Both the position numbers and the translations under genes were made by a program. Shown here in pieces: positions 38,919-48,298 of a DNA stretch of 64,000 bases. The first letter of the stretch is position 1; each line of letters starts with the position of its first letter. Below the pieces are notes generated by a model. That model had not been told where the DNA came from, searched no databases, and worked only from the letters and a program-made list of their open reading frames with translations. Source of the stretch: Aureimonas sp. Leaf324 (GTDB lineage Bacteria; Pseudomonadota; Alphaproteobacteria; Rhizobiales; Rhizobiaceae); assembly GCF_001423245.1 (NCBI RefSeq), contig NZ_LMOH01000026.1:246187-310186 (forward strand), written 5' to 3'.

Positions 38919-40811
38919 TCAGCCGAGCGCGCGCGCCAGCACGCGGCCGAGGCGCGCGGCGAAGGCCCGGGGGTCGGACGGCGCCTCGCCGTCGGCGACG
39001 CGCGCCTCGTCGAGAAGAAGGCGCGCGGCGTCCTCGCGCAGCGCGGCGTCGCCGGCACCCAGCCGCGCCAGGCGCGCCACGAGATCGTGGCGCGGGTTGA
39101 CCTCGAGAATGGGCTTTGCAGCCGCGCCGCCGAGCCGGCCGGCGCTCGCCAGGAGACGCTCCAGCTGCCGGTCCATGCCGCGATCGTTCGCCACGAGGCA
39201 GACGGCGCTGTCGGTCAGGCGCTCGCTGGCGCGCACGTCCGAGACATCCGCCCCGAGCGTCTCCTTGAGATAGGCGATGAAGCCCTCGACCTCCGGTACG
39301 GCCTCGGTGGCGGCGGGCTCCGAGCCCTCCTTCAGCGGCACGGCGCCGAGATCGGCGAGCCCCTGCGTCACCGAGCGCAGCGGCTTGCCCTCGAACTCGG
39401 GGACCATCGAGGTCCAGAACCCGTCGACCTGATCGGTCAGGAGAAGCACCTCGATGCCGCGCGCGGCAAAGCCCTCGAGCTGCGGCGAGGCCTTCAGCCG
39501 CTCGGCATCCGCGCCGACGGCATAGTAGATCGCCGCCTGCCCCTCCTTCATGTCGGCGACGACATCCTTGAGGCTGCGCCAGGCCGTCCCGCCCGTCGTG
39601 GTGTGGAAGCGGGCGAGGCCGAGGAGGGCGGCGCGCCGGTCCTCGTCCTCGTAGAGCCCTTCCTTCAGGACGGCGCCGAAATTCTCCCAGACGCCGGCGT
39701 AGCGGTCCGGGTCGCTCTCAGCGAGCTTGCCCAGCTCCGACAGGACCCGGCTCGTCACGCCCTTGCGGATCGCGGCGAGCACCCGGCTTTCCTGGATCAT
39801 CTCGCGCGAGACGTTGAGCGGCAGGTCGGCCGAATCCACGAGGCCGCGAACGAAGCGCAGCCAGCGCGGCAGGATCTCGGTCTCGTCGGTGATGAAGACG
39901 CGACGCACGTAGAGCTTCATGCGGCCGGCGCGCTCGGGGTCGAAGAGGTCGAAGGGCTTCGAACCCGGCACGAAGGCGAGGACGGTGTATTCGTGCAGGC
40001 CCTCGGCGCGATAGTGCAGCGTCAGCGCGGGGTCGTCGAACTGGCCGGCGAGCGTGCGATAGGCGTCGGCGTAGTCGTCGGCCGAAATCTCGGACTTCGG
40101 CTTCGTCCACAGCGCCGCGCCGTCGGCGATGCGCCGCGGCTCGGCATCGGGTGCGGTCTTCAGAGCGATCGGCACCGGCACGTGGCCGGACTGGGCGCGC
40201 ACGGTCTGTTCGATGACGTGGGGCTCGAGATAGGTTCCGGCGTCCTCCTTGACGTGGAGCGTCACGCGCGTGCCGCGCGGCGGCGCCTCGGCCGGATCGG
40301 CGGCGCCGACCGTGAAGGTGCCGAGGCCGTCCGAACTCCAGCGCGCCGCCGTGTCGCCGCCGGCACGGCGCGAGACGGCGTCGACCCGGTCCGCCACCAT
40401 GAAGGCGGAATAGAAGCCGACGCCGAACTGGCCGATGAGCCGGCTTTCGCCGCCCTTCGCCTCTTCCGCCATCCGGTCCATGAAGGCGCGCGTGCCGGAG
40501 CGCGCGATGGTGCCGAGCGCTTCGGTCATCTCGGCCTCGCTCATGCCGATGCCGTTGTCCTCGACGGTGAGCGTGCGGGCCGCAGGGTCGATCGTCAGGG
40601 TGATCAGCGGCTCGCCGCCCGCGCCAAGGATATCGGGGTTCGCGATCGCCTCGAAGCGCAGCTTCTCGCAGGCGTCGGCGGCGTTGGAGACGAGCTCGCG
40701 CAGGAACACGTCCTTGTCGGAATAGACCGAGTGCACCATCAGGTGCAGGAGCCGGGCGACGTCCGCCTCGAAGCTCTTCGTCGTCTCGCCCGTTGCCGTT
40801 TCCGCCGTCAT
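38919..40811 (-). CDS. htpG: Chaperone HtpG (Hsp90)
   Basis: A 630-aa Hsp90 homologue. The GHKL ATPase domain has RELVSNAADACEKLRFEAI, VEDNGIGMSEAEM, SGTRAFMDRMAE and GQFGVGFYSAFMVADRVD. Middle- and C-terminal motifs include YVRRVFITDETEILPRWLRF, RGLVDSADLPLNVSREMIQE and FWTSMVPEFEGKPLRSVTQG. Length is normal. GAGGG lies about 8 nt before the ATG. No heat-shock promoter was recognised upstream. It is a single gene. A long open frame on the plus strand here is only its antisense. Confidence 0.97.
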   Translation of the reverse strand: MTAETATGETTKSFEADVARLLHLMVHSVYSDKDVFLRELVSNAADACEKLRFEAIANPDILGAGGEPLITLTIDPAARTLTVEDNGIGMSEAEMTEALGTIARSGTRAFMDRMAEEAKGGESRLIGQFGVGFYSAFMVADRVDAVSRRAGGDTAARWSSDGLGTFTVGAADPAEAPPRGTRVTLHVKEDAGTYLEPHVIEQTVRAQSGHVPVPIALKTAPDAEPRRIADGAALWTKPKSEISADDYADAYRTLAGQFDDPALTLHYRAEGLHEYTVLAFVPGSKPFDLFDPERAGRMKLYVRRVFITDETEILPRWLRFVRGLVDSADLPLNVSREMIQESRVLAAIRKGVTSRVLSELGKLAESDPDRYAGVWENFGAVLKEGLYEDEDRRAALLGLARFHTTTGGTAWRSLKDVVADMKEGQAAIYYAVGADAERLKASPQLEGFAARGIEVLLLTDQVDGFWTSMVPEFEGKPLRSVTQGLADLGAVPLKEGSEPAATEAVPEVEGFIAYLKETLGADVSDVRASERLTDSAVCLVANDRGMDRQLERLLASAGRLGGAAAKPILEVNPRHDLVARLARLGAGDAALREDAARLLLDEARVADGEAPSDPRAFAARLGRVLARALG

Positions 40812-40889
40812 GCCGTGTCCCTCTCTGGCCTCAAACCGAGCCGCGACATGGCGGCTCGGGGCTGAGGTTTCAAGCGGCGACGGGCTGTC

Positions 40890-41618
40890 TCAGATGTCGA
40901 AGTTCTGCGGCAGGAGCACGAGGTCGCGCACCACCGTGTTGCGCGGGCGCGTCAACATGAAGAGGACAGCCTCGGCGACCTCCACCGGCTGGAACAGCGC
41001 GCCGTTCTCGATCGCCCGCTTCAGGTTCTCGGCCGGCCAGTCCTGGACGAGGGGCGTCACCACCGGTCCCGGCGCGATGGCGCCGACGCGCACGCCGTGC
41101 TTGGCCACCTGCCGGCGCACGGCATGGGTGAAGGCCTGCACCGCGTGCTTGGAGGCCGTGTAGACAGGCTCCCACGGGATCGCCTGATGGCCGGCGACCG
41201 AGCTCGTCACGATCACGTCGCCGGTGCCGCGGCCGATCATGTGCGGCAGCACGGCATGGACGCCGCGGAACACGGCATTGACGTTGAGGTTCAGCATCCG
41301 GTCGAAAGCGTCGGCGTTGCCGTCCACGAGGTCGCCGCCGATGTAGGAGCCGGCGTTGGCGTGGAAGATGTCGAGCTGGCCGGCCTCCTCCAGGATGCGC
41401 GGCAGCATCGTGTCGGTGCTCGCGGCATCGGTGATGTCCACTTTCAGCGCGCTCGCGCCCGTCCCGAGATCGGCGACCGCCTTGTCCAGGCGCTCGTCGT
41501 TGTTGTCGACGATGAAGACGCGCGCCCCGTTCGCCAGCATGATGCGGGCGCATTCGAGGCCGATGCCCGAGGCGCCGCCCGTGACGGCCGCGACCTTGCC
41601 CGCCAGTTTCTCTGCCAT
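40890..41618 (-). CDS. SDR oxidoreductase, ribitol 2-dehydrogenase-like
   Basis: A 242-aa classical short-chain dehydrogenase: cofactor loop VTGGASGIGLECARI, Asp after strand 2 in FIVDNNDERL (NAD preference), HANAGSYIGGDL, the active-site Ser in VTSSVAGHQ, YTASK and GAIAPGPVVTPLV. The Asn-Ala-Gly-Ser-Tyr and VVRDLVLLPQNFDI ending resemble rhizobial ribitol dehydrogenases, which oxidise ribitol to ribulose. It is the last gene of the leftward arm of a polyol locus, 66 bp after another SDR, with a tandem repeat between them. Confidence 0.82.
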   Translation of the reverse strand: MAEKLAGKVAAVTGGASGIGLECARIMLANGARVFIVDNNDERLDKAVADLGTGASALKVDITDAASTDTMLPRILEEAGQLDIFHANAGSYIGGDLVDGNADAFDRMLNLNVNAVFRGVHAVLPHMIGRGTGDVIVTSSVAGHQAIPWEPVYTASKHAVQAFTHAVRRQVAKHGVRVGAIAPGPVVTPLVQDWPAENLKRAIENGALFQPVEVAEAVLFMLTRPRNTVVRDLVLLPQNFDI

Positions 41619-41653
41619 GTCGATGGTTCCTCCCTTTGGAAATTCGTCGGCGC

Positions 41654-41687
41654 GTGACGCGTCGGTCAGCGGGTGACGCGTCGGTCA
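41654..41687. repeat. Two 15-bp direct repeats, 19-bp period
   Basis: GTGACGCGTCGGTCA occurs at 41654-41668 and 41673-41687. The second copy includes the stop codon of the SDR gene at 41685. It looks like a small tandem duplication in the spacer between the two SDR genes. Confidence 0.8.
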
Positions 41688-42446
41688 ACGCGTGAGATAT
41701 CCGCCGTCGACCGGCAGCACGGCGCCGGTCACGTAGCTTGCGGCGGGCGAGCAGAGGAACAGGGCGCAGGCCGCGACCTCCTCCGGCTGGCCGTAGCGGC
41801 CCATCGGCGTCATCCGCCGCCAGACCGGGTCCCAGTCCGGGTTGTCGAAGCCGCCGCGCGTCATGTCCGTGTCGATATAGCCGGGCGCCACCGCGTTGAC
41901 GCGCACGCCGTCCGGCGCGAACTCGCTGGCGAGCGATTTCGTCAGCATATGCACTGCGGCCTTGGACGCGTTGTAGGCCGCCTGGTTCTGCGGAATGTTG
42001 GAGATGAAGCCGGACACCGATCCGACGTTGAGGATCACGCTCTCGCCCGCCGCCTTCAGGTGCGGCAGCGCCTCTCGGCAGAAGCGGAAGACGGAGGCGA
42101 CGTTGGTCGAGAGGATCAGCTCCAGCCGCTCGTCGTCGAAGGTTTCCGTCTCGCCGTGCGAGGCGACGCCGGCATTGTTGACGAGGATGTCGATGCGTCC
42201 GAAGCGCTCGATGCACTGCGCGAGCGCGCGCGCCGGCATGCCGGGGTCGCGCACGTCGCCGCGCGCCACGTCGAACTCGGTGCCCGACACGCGAAGCGCC
42301 GCCTCGCCCTCCGGGTTGTCGCGCCGGGCGGTGACGAGGCAGCGCGCACCGGCATCCCCAAGCGCTTCGGCGATCGCGAGCCCGATGCCCCGGTTGCCGC
42401 CGGTCACGAGGGCGACCTTTCCGTCCAGTCGAAACCGATCCAGCAT
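41685..42446 (-). CDS. SDR oxidoreductase (polyol/sugar type)
   Basis: A 253-aa short-chain dehydrogenase with VTGGNRGIGLAIAEALGDAG, DVRDPGM, LVNNAGVASHG, the Ser of NVGSVSGFISNIPQ, AYNASKAAVHMLTKSLASEF, APGYIDTDMT and a C-terminal ASYVTGAVLPVDGGYLTR. The core resembles the SDR at 50474 in the same locus (GSVSGFISN versus GSMSGFISN), so the two may be old paralogues. The start at 42446 has GGAG 10 nt upstream. It follows the ROK regulator gene closely. A role in polyol or uncommon-ketose oxidation is inferred from context. Confidence 0.84.
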   Translation of the reverse strand: MLDRFRLDGKVALVTGGNRGIGLAIAEALGDAGARCLVTARRDNPEGEAALRVSGTEFDVARGDVRDPGMPARALAQCIERFGRIDILVNNAGVASHGETETFDDERLELILSTNVASVFRFCREALPHLKAAGESVILNVGSVSGFISNIPQNQAAYNASKAAVHMLTKSLASEFAPDGVRVNAVAPGYIDTDMTRGGFDNPDWDPVWRRMTPMGRYGQPEEVAACALFLCSPAASYVTGAVLPVDGGYLTR

Positions 42447-42462
42447 GGTGTGTGGTCTCCCG

Positions 42463-43662
42463 TCAGACATGGGCGGGTTCGGCGTCGGCCGCCAGGAACC
42501 GCTGGTGAAGGATGCAGGCGGCACCGAAGGCGGCACCGAAGGTCGGGTCGGCGTTGACGACGATGCCGGGCATGGGAAAGCCGGGGTCCTGGATGCGCGC
42601 CCAGTGCGCGGCGACGCGCGCGCCGACCAGGGGATAGAGCGCGGCGAGCGAGCCGCCGAGCACGATCTGGTCGGGGTCGACGAGCCGGCAGCCCTGCGAC
42701 AGGCCGAAGGCGAGCGCGCGCGCCCAGCCTTCCGCGATCGCGACGGCGCCCGGCGCGCGGTCCTGAACCTCACTCAGAAACGCCTCCAGCGTCGCCGCGC
42801 CGTCAGGCGCGCTGGCGCGCCAGGCGGAAAGGACACCCTCCAGCCCGACGAGTTCCTCCAGCCGCCGCCACGCGCCGTCGCCGGCCGGCACGAGAAGATG
42901 GCCGATCTCGCCGGCGAGCCCGTGGCCGCCCCGGAAGAGCGCACCGTCGACGAGGATGCCGCCGCCGACGCCGGTTTCCAGCACCAGCGCCAGGGTGACG
43001 CCGGGCCGGGCGGCATCGCGTCCGTAGGCGTCGCCGATCGCGAACGCGTTGGCATCGTTCTCGGCGGCGACCGGCACATTGTCCGGTAGATGGGCGCGCA
43101 TGAGCGCGGCGGGATGGACGTCGCGCCAGCCGAGAAGCGGCGCGACGCGCACGCGCCCGCCGCGCTCCATCTGCGCGGGGATGGCGATGCCGAACCCCTC
43201 GCAGCGCGCCCAGCCGTCCGTCGGCAGCGCGTCGGCGGCGAGGCGCGCGGCGGTCTCGAAGGCGTCGTCGAGCCCGGCCGCCGGCGCGTCGAAGGCCGCG
43301 ATGCGCTGCGCGACGATCGTGCCTGACAGGTCGATCGCGACGAAGCTGATGTGCTCGACGCCGATCTCGACGCCGGCAAAGAACACGGCGTCCGGCTGGA
43401 GTTCGAGAAGAATGCCCGGCCGCCCCGCCCGGCCCTTGGCCGCGCGCTCCGCCCCGTCCGGCGCGTCGGCCACCTCGCGCACCAGCCCCTCGGCGGTGAG
43501 CGCGGCGACGATGTGGCCGGACGAAGAGCGGTTGAGCCCGAGGACGCGCGCCAGATCCGCCCGGCTCAGCCGCCCGAAGCGGTGCAGCGCGCGCAGCGCC
43601 GCCATCTCGCTGCCCTGCCGGACGCGGCGGAGTGCGGGATCGAGGGACGCGGCGTGCGACAC
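42463..43662 (-). CDS. ROK family transcriptional regulator
   Basis: A 399-aa repressor of the NagC/XylR type: an N-terminal winged helix (about 18-65, RFGRLSRADLARVLGLNRSS) and a sugar-kinase-like ROK domain (from about 88: FFAGVEIGVEHISFVAIDLS, AENDANAFAIGDAYG, LETGVGGGILVDG). The segment after GEIGH, where ROK proteins normally place a zinc-binding Cys cluster, reads LLVPAGDGAWRRLEELVG and has no Cys. The GTG start has GGGAG 5 nt upstream. It probably reads a sugar or polyol and controls the two divergent arms of this locus through the TTGTTG/CAACAA repeats. Confidence 0.85.
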   Translation of the reverse strand: MSHAASLDPALRRVRQGSEMAALRALHRFGRLSRADLARVLGLNRSSSGHIVAALTAEGLVREVADAPDGAERAAKGRAGRPGILLELQPDAVFFAGVEIGVEHISFVAIDLSGTIVAQRIAAFDAPAAGLDDAFETAARLAADALPTDGWARCEGFGIAIPAQMERGGRVRVAPLLGWRDVHPAALMRAHLPDNVPVAAENDANAFAIGDAYGRDAARPGVTLALVLETGVGGGILVDGALFRGGHGLAGEIGHLLVPAGDGAWRRLEELVGLEGVLSAWRASAPDGAATLEAFLSEVQDRAPGAVAIAEGWARALAFGLSQGCRLVDPDQIVLGGSLAALYPLVGARVAAHWARIQDPGFPMPGIVVNADPTFGAAFGAACILHQRFLAADAEPAHV

Positions 43663-43678
43663 GGGCGCTCCCGTCGGC

Positions 43679-44563
43679 TTACGGCCGCGCGTTGGTGGCG
43701 CGGCGGCGCTTGGCTTCGTCCTGCTTCAGCTCGATGAAGGTCTTGGCATGGCGTGCGAGCGGCATGTTGTCGGTCCAGGTGTCGCGCCAGATCGCGCAGG
43801 CGAGCGAGAGCGCCTCGTCCACCACGGCGGAGGAGAAGGACTCGAACGTGATGTTTCTGGCGTAGTCGATGTCGAGCAGCGCGTCGAAGATCAGCTCGAA
43901 GTCGATCACGCCGTCGCCGAGATAGCCGCGGTTGCTCTCGCCGATATGGAAGTAGCCGAGCTTGTCGCCGGCCAGGCGCAGGGCGGCGGCGGGATTGGCC
44001 TCCTCGATGTTCATGTGGAACGTGTCGAGGTGGAGCCGCACATGGTCGGAGCCGGTCTTCTCGATGAAGTCGAGCCCTTGCGCGGTGGTGTTGAGGACGT
44101 TGCTCTCGAAGCGGTTGACGACCTCGAGCACGAGGTCGACGCCGGCGTCCTTGGCAATGTCGGCGGTCTTGGCGATGGCCGCGATCGCGTTCTGGCGGCC
44201 GCGCTCGGTCGGCATCGCGCCGTACTTCGTATGGGCGGAGTAGAGGATGCCGCCGAGCGTCTTGCCGCCGACGTCGCGCACCGCCTTCACGGCGTCGGCA
44301 AGCAGCGCCTCGCCCGCCTTCACCACGCCCGCGTCGGTGCTCGACACGTCGGCGGCAAGCGGCAGGCCCATGGTGACGGCGATCTCGATGTCGAGCGAGC
44401 GCGCCTTTTGCCCGAGGCGGTCGAGATCGAACTTCTCGGGGCGCAGGTAGGCGAATTCGATGAGGCGGTAGCCGCATTCGGCCGAGCGGTCGAGCGCGCG
44501 CTCCAGTTCGTCCTGCGTTCCGCCGCCCGTCCAGACGAACGAATGGATCCCCAGCCGCTTCAT
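43679..44563 (-). CDS. Sugar 3-epimerase, D-tagatose/D-psicose epimerase-like (TIM barrel)
   Basis: A 294-aa xylose-isomerase-like TIM barrel. Metal and catalytic residues of the tagatose/psicose 3-epimerase family are visible: Glu in LVLEVVNRFE, Asp in VRLHLDTFHMNIEE, His in YFHIGESNRGYLG and Glu in ITFESFSS. These enzymes turn ketoses over at C3 (fructose to psicose, for example). The ATG at 44563 is chosen because AAAGGAG lies 7 nt before it. It is the first gene of the leftward arm, divergent from the sugar-binding protein. Substrate unproven; an inositol-type isomerase is the main alternative. Confidence 0.83.
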   Translation of the reverse strand: MKRLGIHSFVWTGGGTQDELERALDRSAECGYRLIEFAYLRPEKFDLDRLGQKARSLDIEIAVTMGLPLAADVSSTDAGVVKAGEALLADAVKAVRDVGGKTLGGILYSAHTKYGAMPTERGRQNAIAAIAKTADIAKDAGVDLVLEVVNRFESNVLNTTAQGLDFIEKTGSDHVRLHLDTFHMNIEEANPAAALRLAGDKLGYFHIGESNRGYLGDGVIDFELIFDALLDIDYARNITFESFSSAVVDEALSLACAIWRDTWTDNMPLARHAKTFIELKQDEAKRRRATNARP

Positions 44564-44946
44564 CGCGCGCTCCTTTATTGTTGGATTACGCAACAAAATC
44601 TGCGCAACCATGATTTGTCAAGCGCCCGACGTGCTGCGCCGCAAAGTCAGTGATATGCGCTGCAGCATTGCCATATTGTGCAGATGCTCGCTGGGAAACA
44701 AGCGCTGCGGTTATGCCAACGTCGACGATGCAGCGTTTCTTGCGCCGCATGCAACATAATATGACAGATCGCGCAACAAATGTTGTGCACGGGCCCGTGA
44801 TGGTCTAGGCATAAGGGCACGGCCTTCCCGCCCGGCGCGTCCGGCGGACCGATGGCCCGCTTTTCCAAAAGGAGAAACCGCCCGGCCAACAAGGGCGGGA
44901 GCAACGCGCCGCCGAGCAAGGCGGACCTTGGGGAGGAACGAAACTC
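44564..44946. promoter_or_regulatory. Divergent control region of the polyol locus with inverted repeats
   Basis: No gene lies in these 383 bp. Two operator-like repeats flank it: TTGTTG-N7-CAACAA at 44578-44596, just before the epimerase start, and GCGCAACA-AA-TGTTGTGC at 44771-44788 (one mismatch). GCGCAAC at 44602-44608 and TTGTGCAG near 44675 are further half-sites. CATAAT (44755-44760) lies 10 bp before the second repeat and may be a -10 box for the transporter operon. The ROK regulator encoded nearby is the obvious candidate binder. Confidence 0.6.
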
Positions 44947-46380
44947 ATGAAGCGAAACTTCAGCACCAGCCTGATCGCCCTGACGATCGGCCTCGTCGGC
45001 GGCCTGTCCACCGCGCATGCGGACTTCTGGTCCGACGCCGGCGCCAAGTTCAAGGGCGTGACGCTGCACGGCGTGACCGAGAGCACGCCGCCGTCGAACT
45101 ACGTCAAGGACGTGCTCGCCAAGCAGTTCGAGGAGAAGACCGGCATCAAGGTCGAGCTGGAAACCACCTCGTGGGACCAGATGTACGACAAGGCCATCAA
45201 GGACATGGAGGCCAAGACCGGCATCTATGACATGGTCTATATCGAGCAGGACATCGTCTACGCCTACCTGCAGCGCAACTTCCTGACCGACATCACGAAG
45301 ACGCTCGCCGACAAGCCGGACCTCAAGGCGCCCGAGTTCGACGAGAAGAACTTCACCACCTTCGCCGACTATTTCCGCGGCACCAACAACGACCTCTTCG
45401 GCGTGCCGATGGAGGCCTTCATCAAGGTCTACCTCTACCGCAAGGACCTCTTCGACGATCCGAAGATCAAGGAGGCCTTCAAGGCCAAGACCGGCAAGGA
45501 CCTCGCGCCCGCCAAGACGCACGAGGACTACACCCAGATCGCCGAGTTCTTCACCGAATACGGCAAGGAGAACGGCGGACAGCTCTGGGGCACGACCTCC
45601 CAGGCGCACACCGGCCATCCCGCCTCCTGGTACGAATACGTCGAGTCCGTCGCGCCCACCTTCGGCGTCTACAACTGGGGCATCAACGCCGACGACAACT
45701 ACGGCGCCACCGTCGAGCACGGCGGCACGATGAACAGCGACAAGGCCAAGGCCGCACTGAAGTACTTCCTGCACCTGCGCGACATCGCGCCGCCGGAATC
45801 GGCCTCCAGCACCTGGTCCGAGGTCGCCACGACCTTCGCGGCCGGCCGCGCCGCGCAAGGCCTCGTCTACGGCGAGAACGCGGCCTGGATCGCGTCCGAC
45901 GCTTCGAAGTCCAAGGTCGTCGGCAAGGTCGGCATCGCGCTGCCCCCGCTGTCGGAGGGCGTCATGGCGGACGCGGAATCGGGCAAGGGCTATATCGGCT
46001 ACTACGACGGTGGCGCCTTCGGCGTGCCGGTTACAGCCAAGAACCAGGACGCCGCGCTTCTCTTCCTCCAGTACATCGGCCAGAACTCGGTGCAGCCCGA
46101 CTGGGCCGTCGCCGCGCCGCGCATCACCAACACCGCCACCTACGACGACCCGAAGGTGAAGGAGATGGATACGACGCTCGGCGGCTACTACACGATGCTG
46201 AAGAACGACGGGAAGCTGTTCGCCGGCGCGCCGAAGTATCCGTTCCACGCGCAGGTCCGCGAGACCGTCGCGCCGATCTTCTACCGCATCCTGACCGGCG
46301 AGGTCGGACCGGACGAAGGCCTCGACGAGATGGCTGCCGCGACGGAAGAGGAACTGACGAGCCTCGGCTACCGCAAGTAG
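44947..46380 (+). CDS. Sugar/polyol ABC transporter substrate-binding protein (family 1)
   Basis: A 477-aa periplasmic binding protein with signal [20 protein letters not shown] and cleavage near AHA. Family 1 traits are [55 protein letters not shown] and [20 protein letters not shown]. Many Trp, Tyr and Asp residues fit a sugar or polyol ligand, consistent with the SDRs and epimerase beside it. GGAGG lies about 10 nt before the ATG. It is the first gene of the rightward operon; a stem after its stop probably keeps its transcript more abundant than the permeases. Confidence 0.9.
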   Translation: MKRNFSTSLIALTIGLVGGLSTAHADFWSDAGAKFKGVTLHGVTESTPPSNYVKDVLAKQFEEKTGIKVELETTSWDQMYDKAIKDMEAKTGIYDMVYIEQDIVYAYLQRNFLTDITKTLADKPDLKAPEFDEKNFTTFADYFRGTNNDLFGVPMEAFIKVYLYRKDLFDDPKIKEAFKAKTGKDLAPAKTHEDYTQIAEFFTEYGKENGGQLWGTTSQAHTGHPASWYEYVESVAPTFGVYNWGINADDNYGATVEHGGTMNSDKAKAALKYFLHLRDIAPPESASSTWSEVATTFAAGRAAQGLVYGENAAWIASDASKSKVVGKVGIALPPLSEGVMADAESGKGYIGYYDGGAFGVPVTAKNQDAALLFLQYIGQNSVQPDWAVAAPRITNTATYDDPKVKEMDTTLGGYYTMLKNDGKLFAGAPKYPFHAQVRETVAPIFYRILTGEVGPDEGLDEMAAATEEELTSLGYRK

Positions 46381-46395
46381 GCCAAGAGCTCGGAG

Positions 46396-46416
46396 GCCGC
46401 CGGCATCACCGGCGGC
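46396..46416 (+). terminator. Intra-operon hairpin after the binding-protein gene
   Basis: GCCGCCGG (46396-46403), loop CATCA, CCGGCGGC (46409-46416), 16 nt after the stop and with no T-run. Such stems after binding-protein genes commonly stabilise the upstream mRNA or terminate part of transcription. Confidence 0.6.
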
Positions 46417-46573
46417 TTCGCTGACGCTCTCCTCCGGGGCCGGCTTTTGCGGTCGCCCCGGAGCGACCGCGACCGAGCAGGGCGCCCGTCCGCGGGCCGC
46501 CGCACGCGCCTTCGCGTGGCGCCCTCCCCTTGCCCGAATCCTCGACCGCGAGCCCCTCGAGAGGATGGTTCCC

Positions 46574-47458
46574 ATGCGTTCCAACAAGGTCGGCTGGCTG
46601 CTTCTCGCCCCGACGATCATCATCCTGGCGACCTTCGGCATCGTGCCGTTCGTCTACGTGCTCTACGTCGCGTTCCACCAGTGGAACCCGTTCGGCGCCA
46701 GCCCGGACATGATCTTCAACGGCGCCAACAACTTCCGCCGCCTCGTCTTCGACAAGGCGTTCCTCACGGCCATCTGGTACACGCTGAAGTTCGCCTTCTT
46801 CGCGGTCGCCTCGGAAGTCGTCATCGGCTACCTCCTGGCCCAGCTTTTCATGAAGGAGTTTCCCGGGCGCGGCTTCTTCCGCACGATCCACACCCTGCCG
46901 CTGATCGTCGCCCCGATCGTCGTCGGTTCGGTCTGGCGCCTTCTGACGACGCCCTCGATCGGCATCATCCCCTACTATCTCAACGCCTGGTTCGGCTACG
47001 AGCTGAACATCGGGCGCGACGCCGGCGCCGCCTTCGTCCTCACCGTCATCATGGACATCTGGCACTGGACGCCGCTCGTCACCCTGACGCTGCTCGCCGC
47101 CCTCGTGTCCTTGCCCAAGGAGCCCTTCGAGCAGGCGCAGATCGACGGCGCCAGCCGCTGGCAGGTGTTCTGGCACATCACGCTGCCGATGATCCGCCCG
47201 GCGATCCTCGCCACCGTCTTCATCCGCCTGATGGACGCGCTGCGCACCGTGGACGAGGTGTGGATGCTGACCGGCGGCGGCCCGGGCGCCGCCACCCGCT
47301 ACATCGGCCTCCACATCTGGAAGGTCGTCTTCCCGAAGACCGACTACGGCTACGGCTCGGCGATCTCGGTGATCGTCCTCTACCTCACGCTCGTGATGTG
47401 CTGGATCCTCTACGTCGCCCTCGTCGCCCCCCGCACCCGCAAGAAGAGGACGTTCTGA
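46574..47458 (+). CDS. Sugar ABC transporter permease (MalF-type)
   Basis: A 294-aa inner-membrane permease with six TM helices, starting WLLLAPTIIILATFGIVPFV. The EAA loop is EPFEQAQIDGASRWQVFWHI followed by TLPMIRPAI. The second ATG (46574) is preferred since GAGGA lies 8 nt before it; the ATG at 46565 overlaps that site. It pairs with the next permease, whose ATG shares one base with this stop. Confidence 0.9.
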   Translation: MRSNKVGWLLLAPTIIILATFGIVPFVYVLYVAFHQWNPFGASPDMIFNGANNFRRLVFDKAFLTAIWYTLKFAFFAVASEVVIGYLLAQLFMKEFPGRGFFRTIHTLPLIVAPIVVGSVWRLLTTPSIGIIPYYLNAWFGYELNIGRDAGAAFVLTVIMDIWHWTPLVTLTLLAALVSLPKEPFEQAQIDGASRWQVFWHITLPMIRPAILATVFIRLMDALRTVDEVWMLTGGGPGAATRYIGLHIWKVVFPKTDYGYGSAISVIVLYLTLVMCWILYVALVAPRTRKKRTF

Positions 47459-48294
47459 TGCGCCAGTCGCGCCCCTTCGTCTCGATCCTCCTGTGGATCG
47501 CGCTCTCCTTCCTGACCCTCTTCCCGATCTACTGGCTGTTCGTCATCTCGGTGAAGCCGGCGGTCGACCTCTTCACGACGCCGAGCGTCTTCCTCGACAC
47601 CGTGTTCTGGGACAACTACGCCAACGTCCTCGGCAACGAGACGCTGCGCCGCTACATGATCAACTCGATCATCATCTCCAGCGGAAACGCGGTCCTCTGC
47701 ACGACGCTCGCCTTCATGGCCTGCTACGCGCTGTCGCGATACGATCTCGGCGGCAAGGAGAACATCTTCTTCTGGACGATCACCAACCGCATGGCGCCGG
47801 CCGCGGTCTTCCTCCTGCCCTTCTTCCTCCTGTTCACGCAGGTCTTCGCGATCGGGGACTTCAAGCTCTACGATACGCGGATCGGCATGATCCTTCTCTA
47901 CTGCACCTTCAACCTGCCGTTCGCGATCTGGACGCTCCGGCCCACCATCGACGGGCTGCCGAAGGAACTCGACGAGGCGGCGACCGTCGACGGCGCCTCG
48001 ACCTGGCAGGTGATCCGCGAGGTGATCTTCCCGCTGGCGCGTCCCGGGCTCGCCGTCACCTTGATCCTCACCTGGGTCTTCGCCTGGAACGAGTTCCTGC
48101 TGGCCGCGACGCTCACGAGCTTCAACGCCCGCACCATCACCACGGGCCTGTCGGAATACGTCACCACCACCGGCACCGAATGGGGCACGATGGCCTCGAT
48201 CGCCATCATCACCCTCATCCCCGCCCTCGTCGTCTTCGCCGTCGTGCAGCGCCACATCGTGGCCGGCCTCACCTTCGGCGCGGTGAAGGAGTAA
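47458..48294 (+). CDS. Sugar ABC transporter permease (MalG-type)
   Basis: A 278-aa permease with six TM helices. The start reads SILLWIALSFLTLFPIYWLF and VISVKPAVDLFTTPS, typical of MalG-type partners, and the EAA loop is KELDEAATVDGASTWQVIRE with VIFPLARPGLAV. Stop/start overlap (TGATG) with the previous gene couples translation. The end FAVVQRHIVAGLTFGAVKE is also characteristic. Confidence 0.9.
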   Translation: MRQSRPFVSILLWIALSFLTLFPIYWLFVISVKPAVDLFTTPSVFLDTVFWDNYANVLGNETLRRYMINSIIISSGNAVLCTTLAFMACYALSRYDLGGKENIFFWTITNRMAPAAVFLLPFFLLFTQVFAIGDFKLYDTRIGMILLYCTFNLPFAIWTLRPTIDGLPKELDEAATVDGASTWQVIREVIFPLARPGLAVTLILTWVFAWNEFLLAATLTSFNARTITTGLSEYVTTTGTEWGTMASIAIITLIPALVVFAVVQRHIVAGLTFGAVKE

Positions 48295-48298
48295 CCCC

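Noticed and set aside
38589-40865. Long plus-strand open frame opposite htpG
   Set aside because: The minus strand carries an unmistakable HtpG; the plus-strand product has no recognisable motif.
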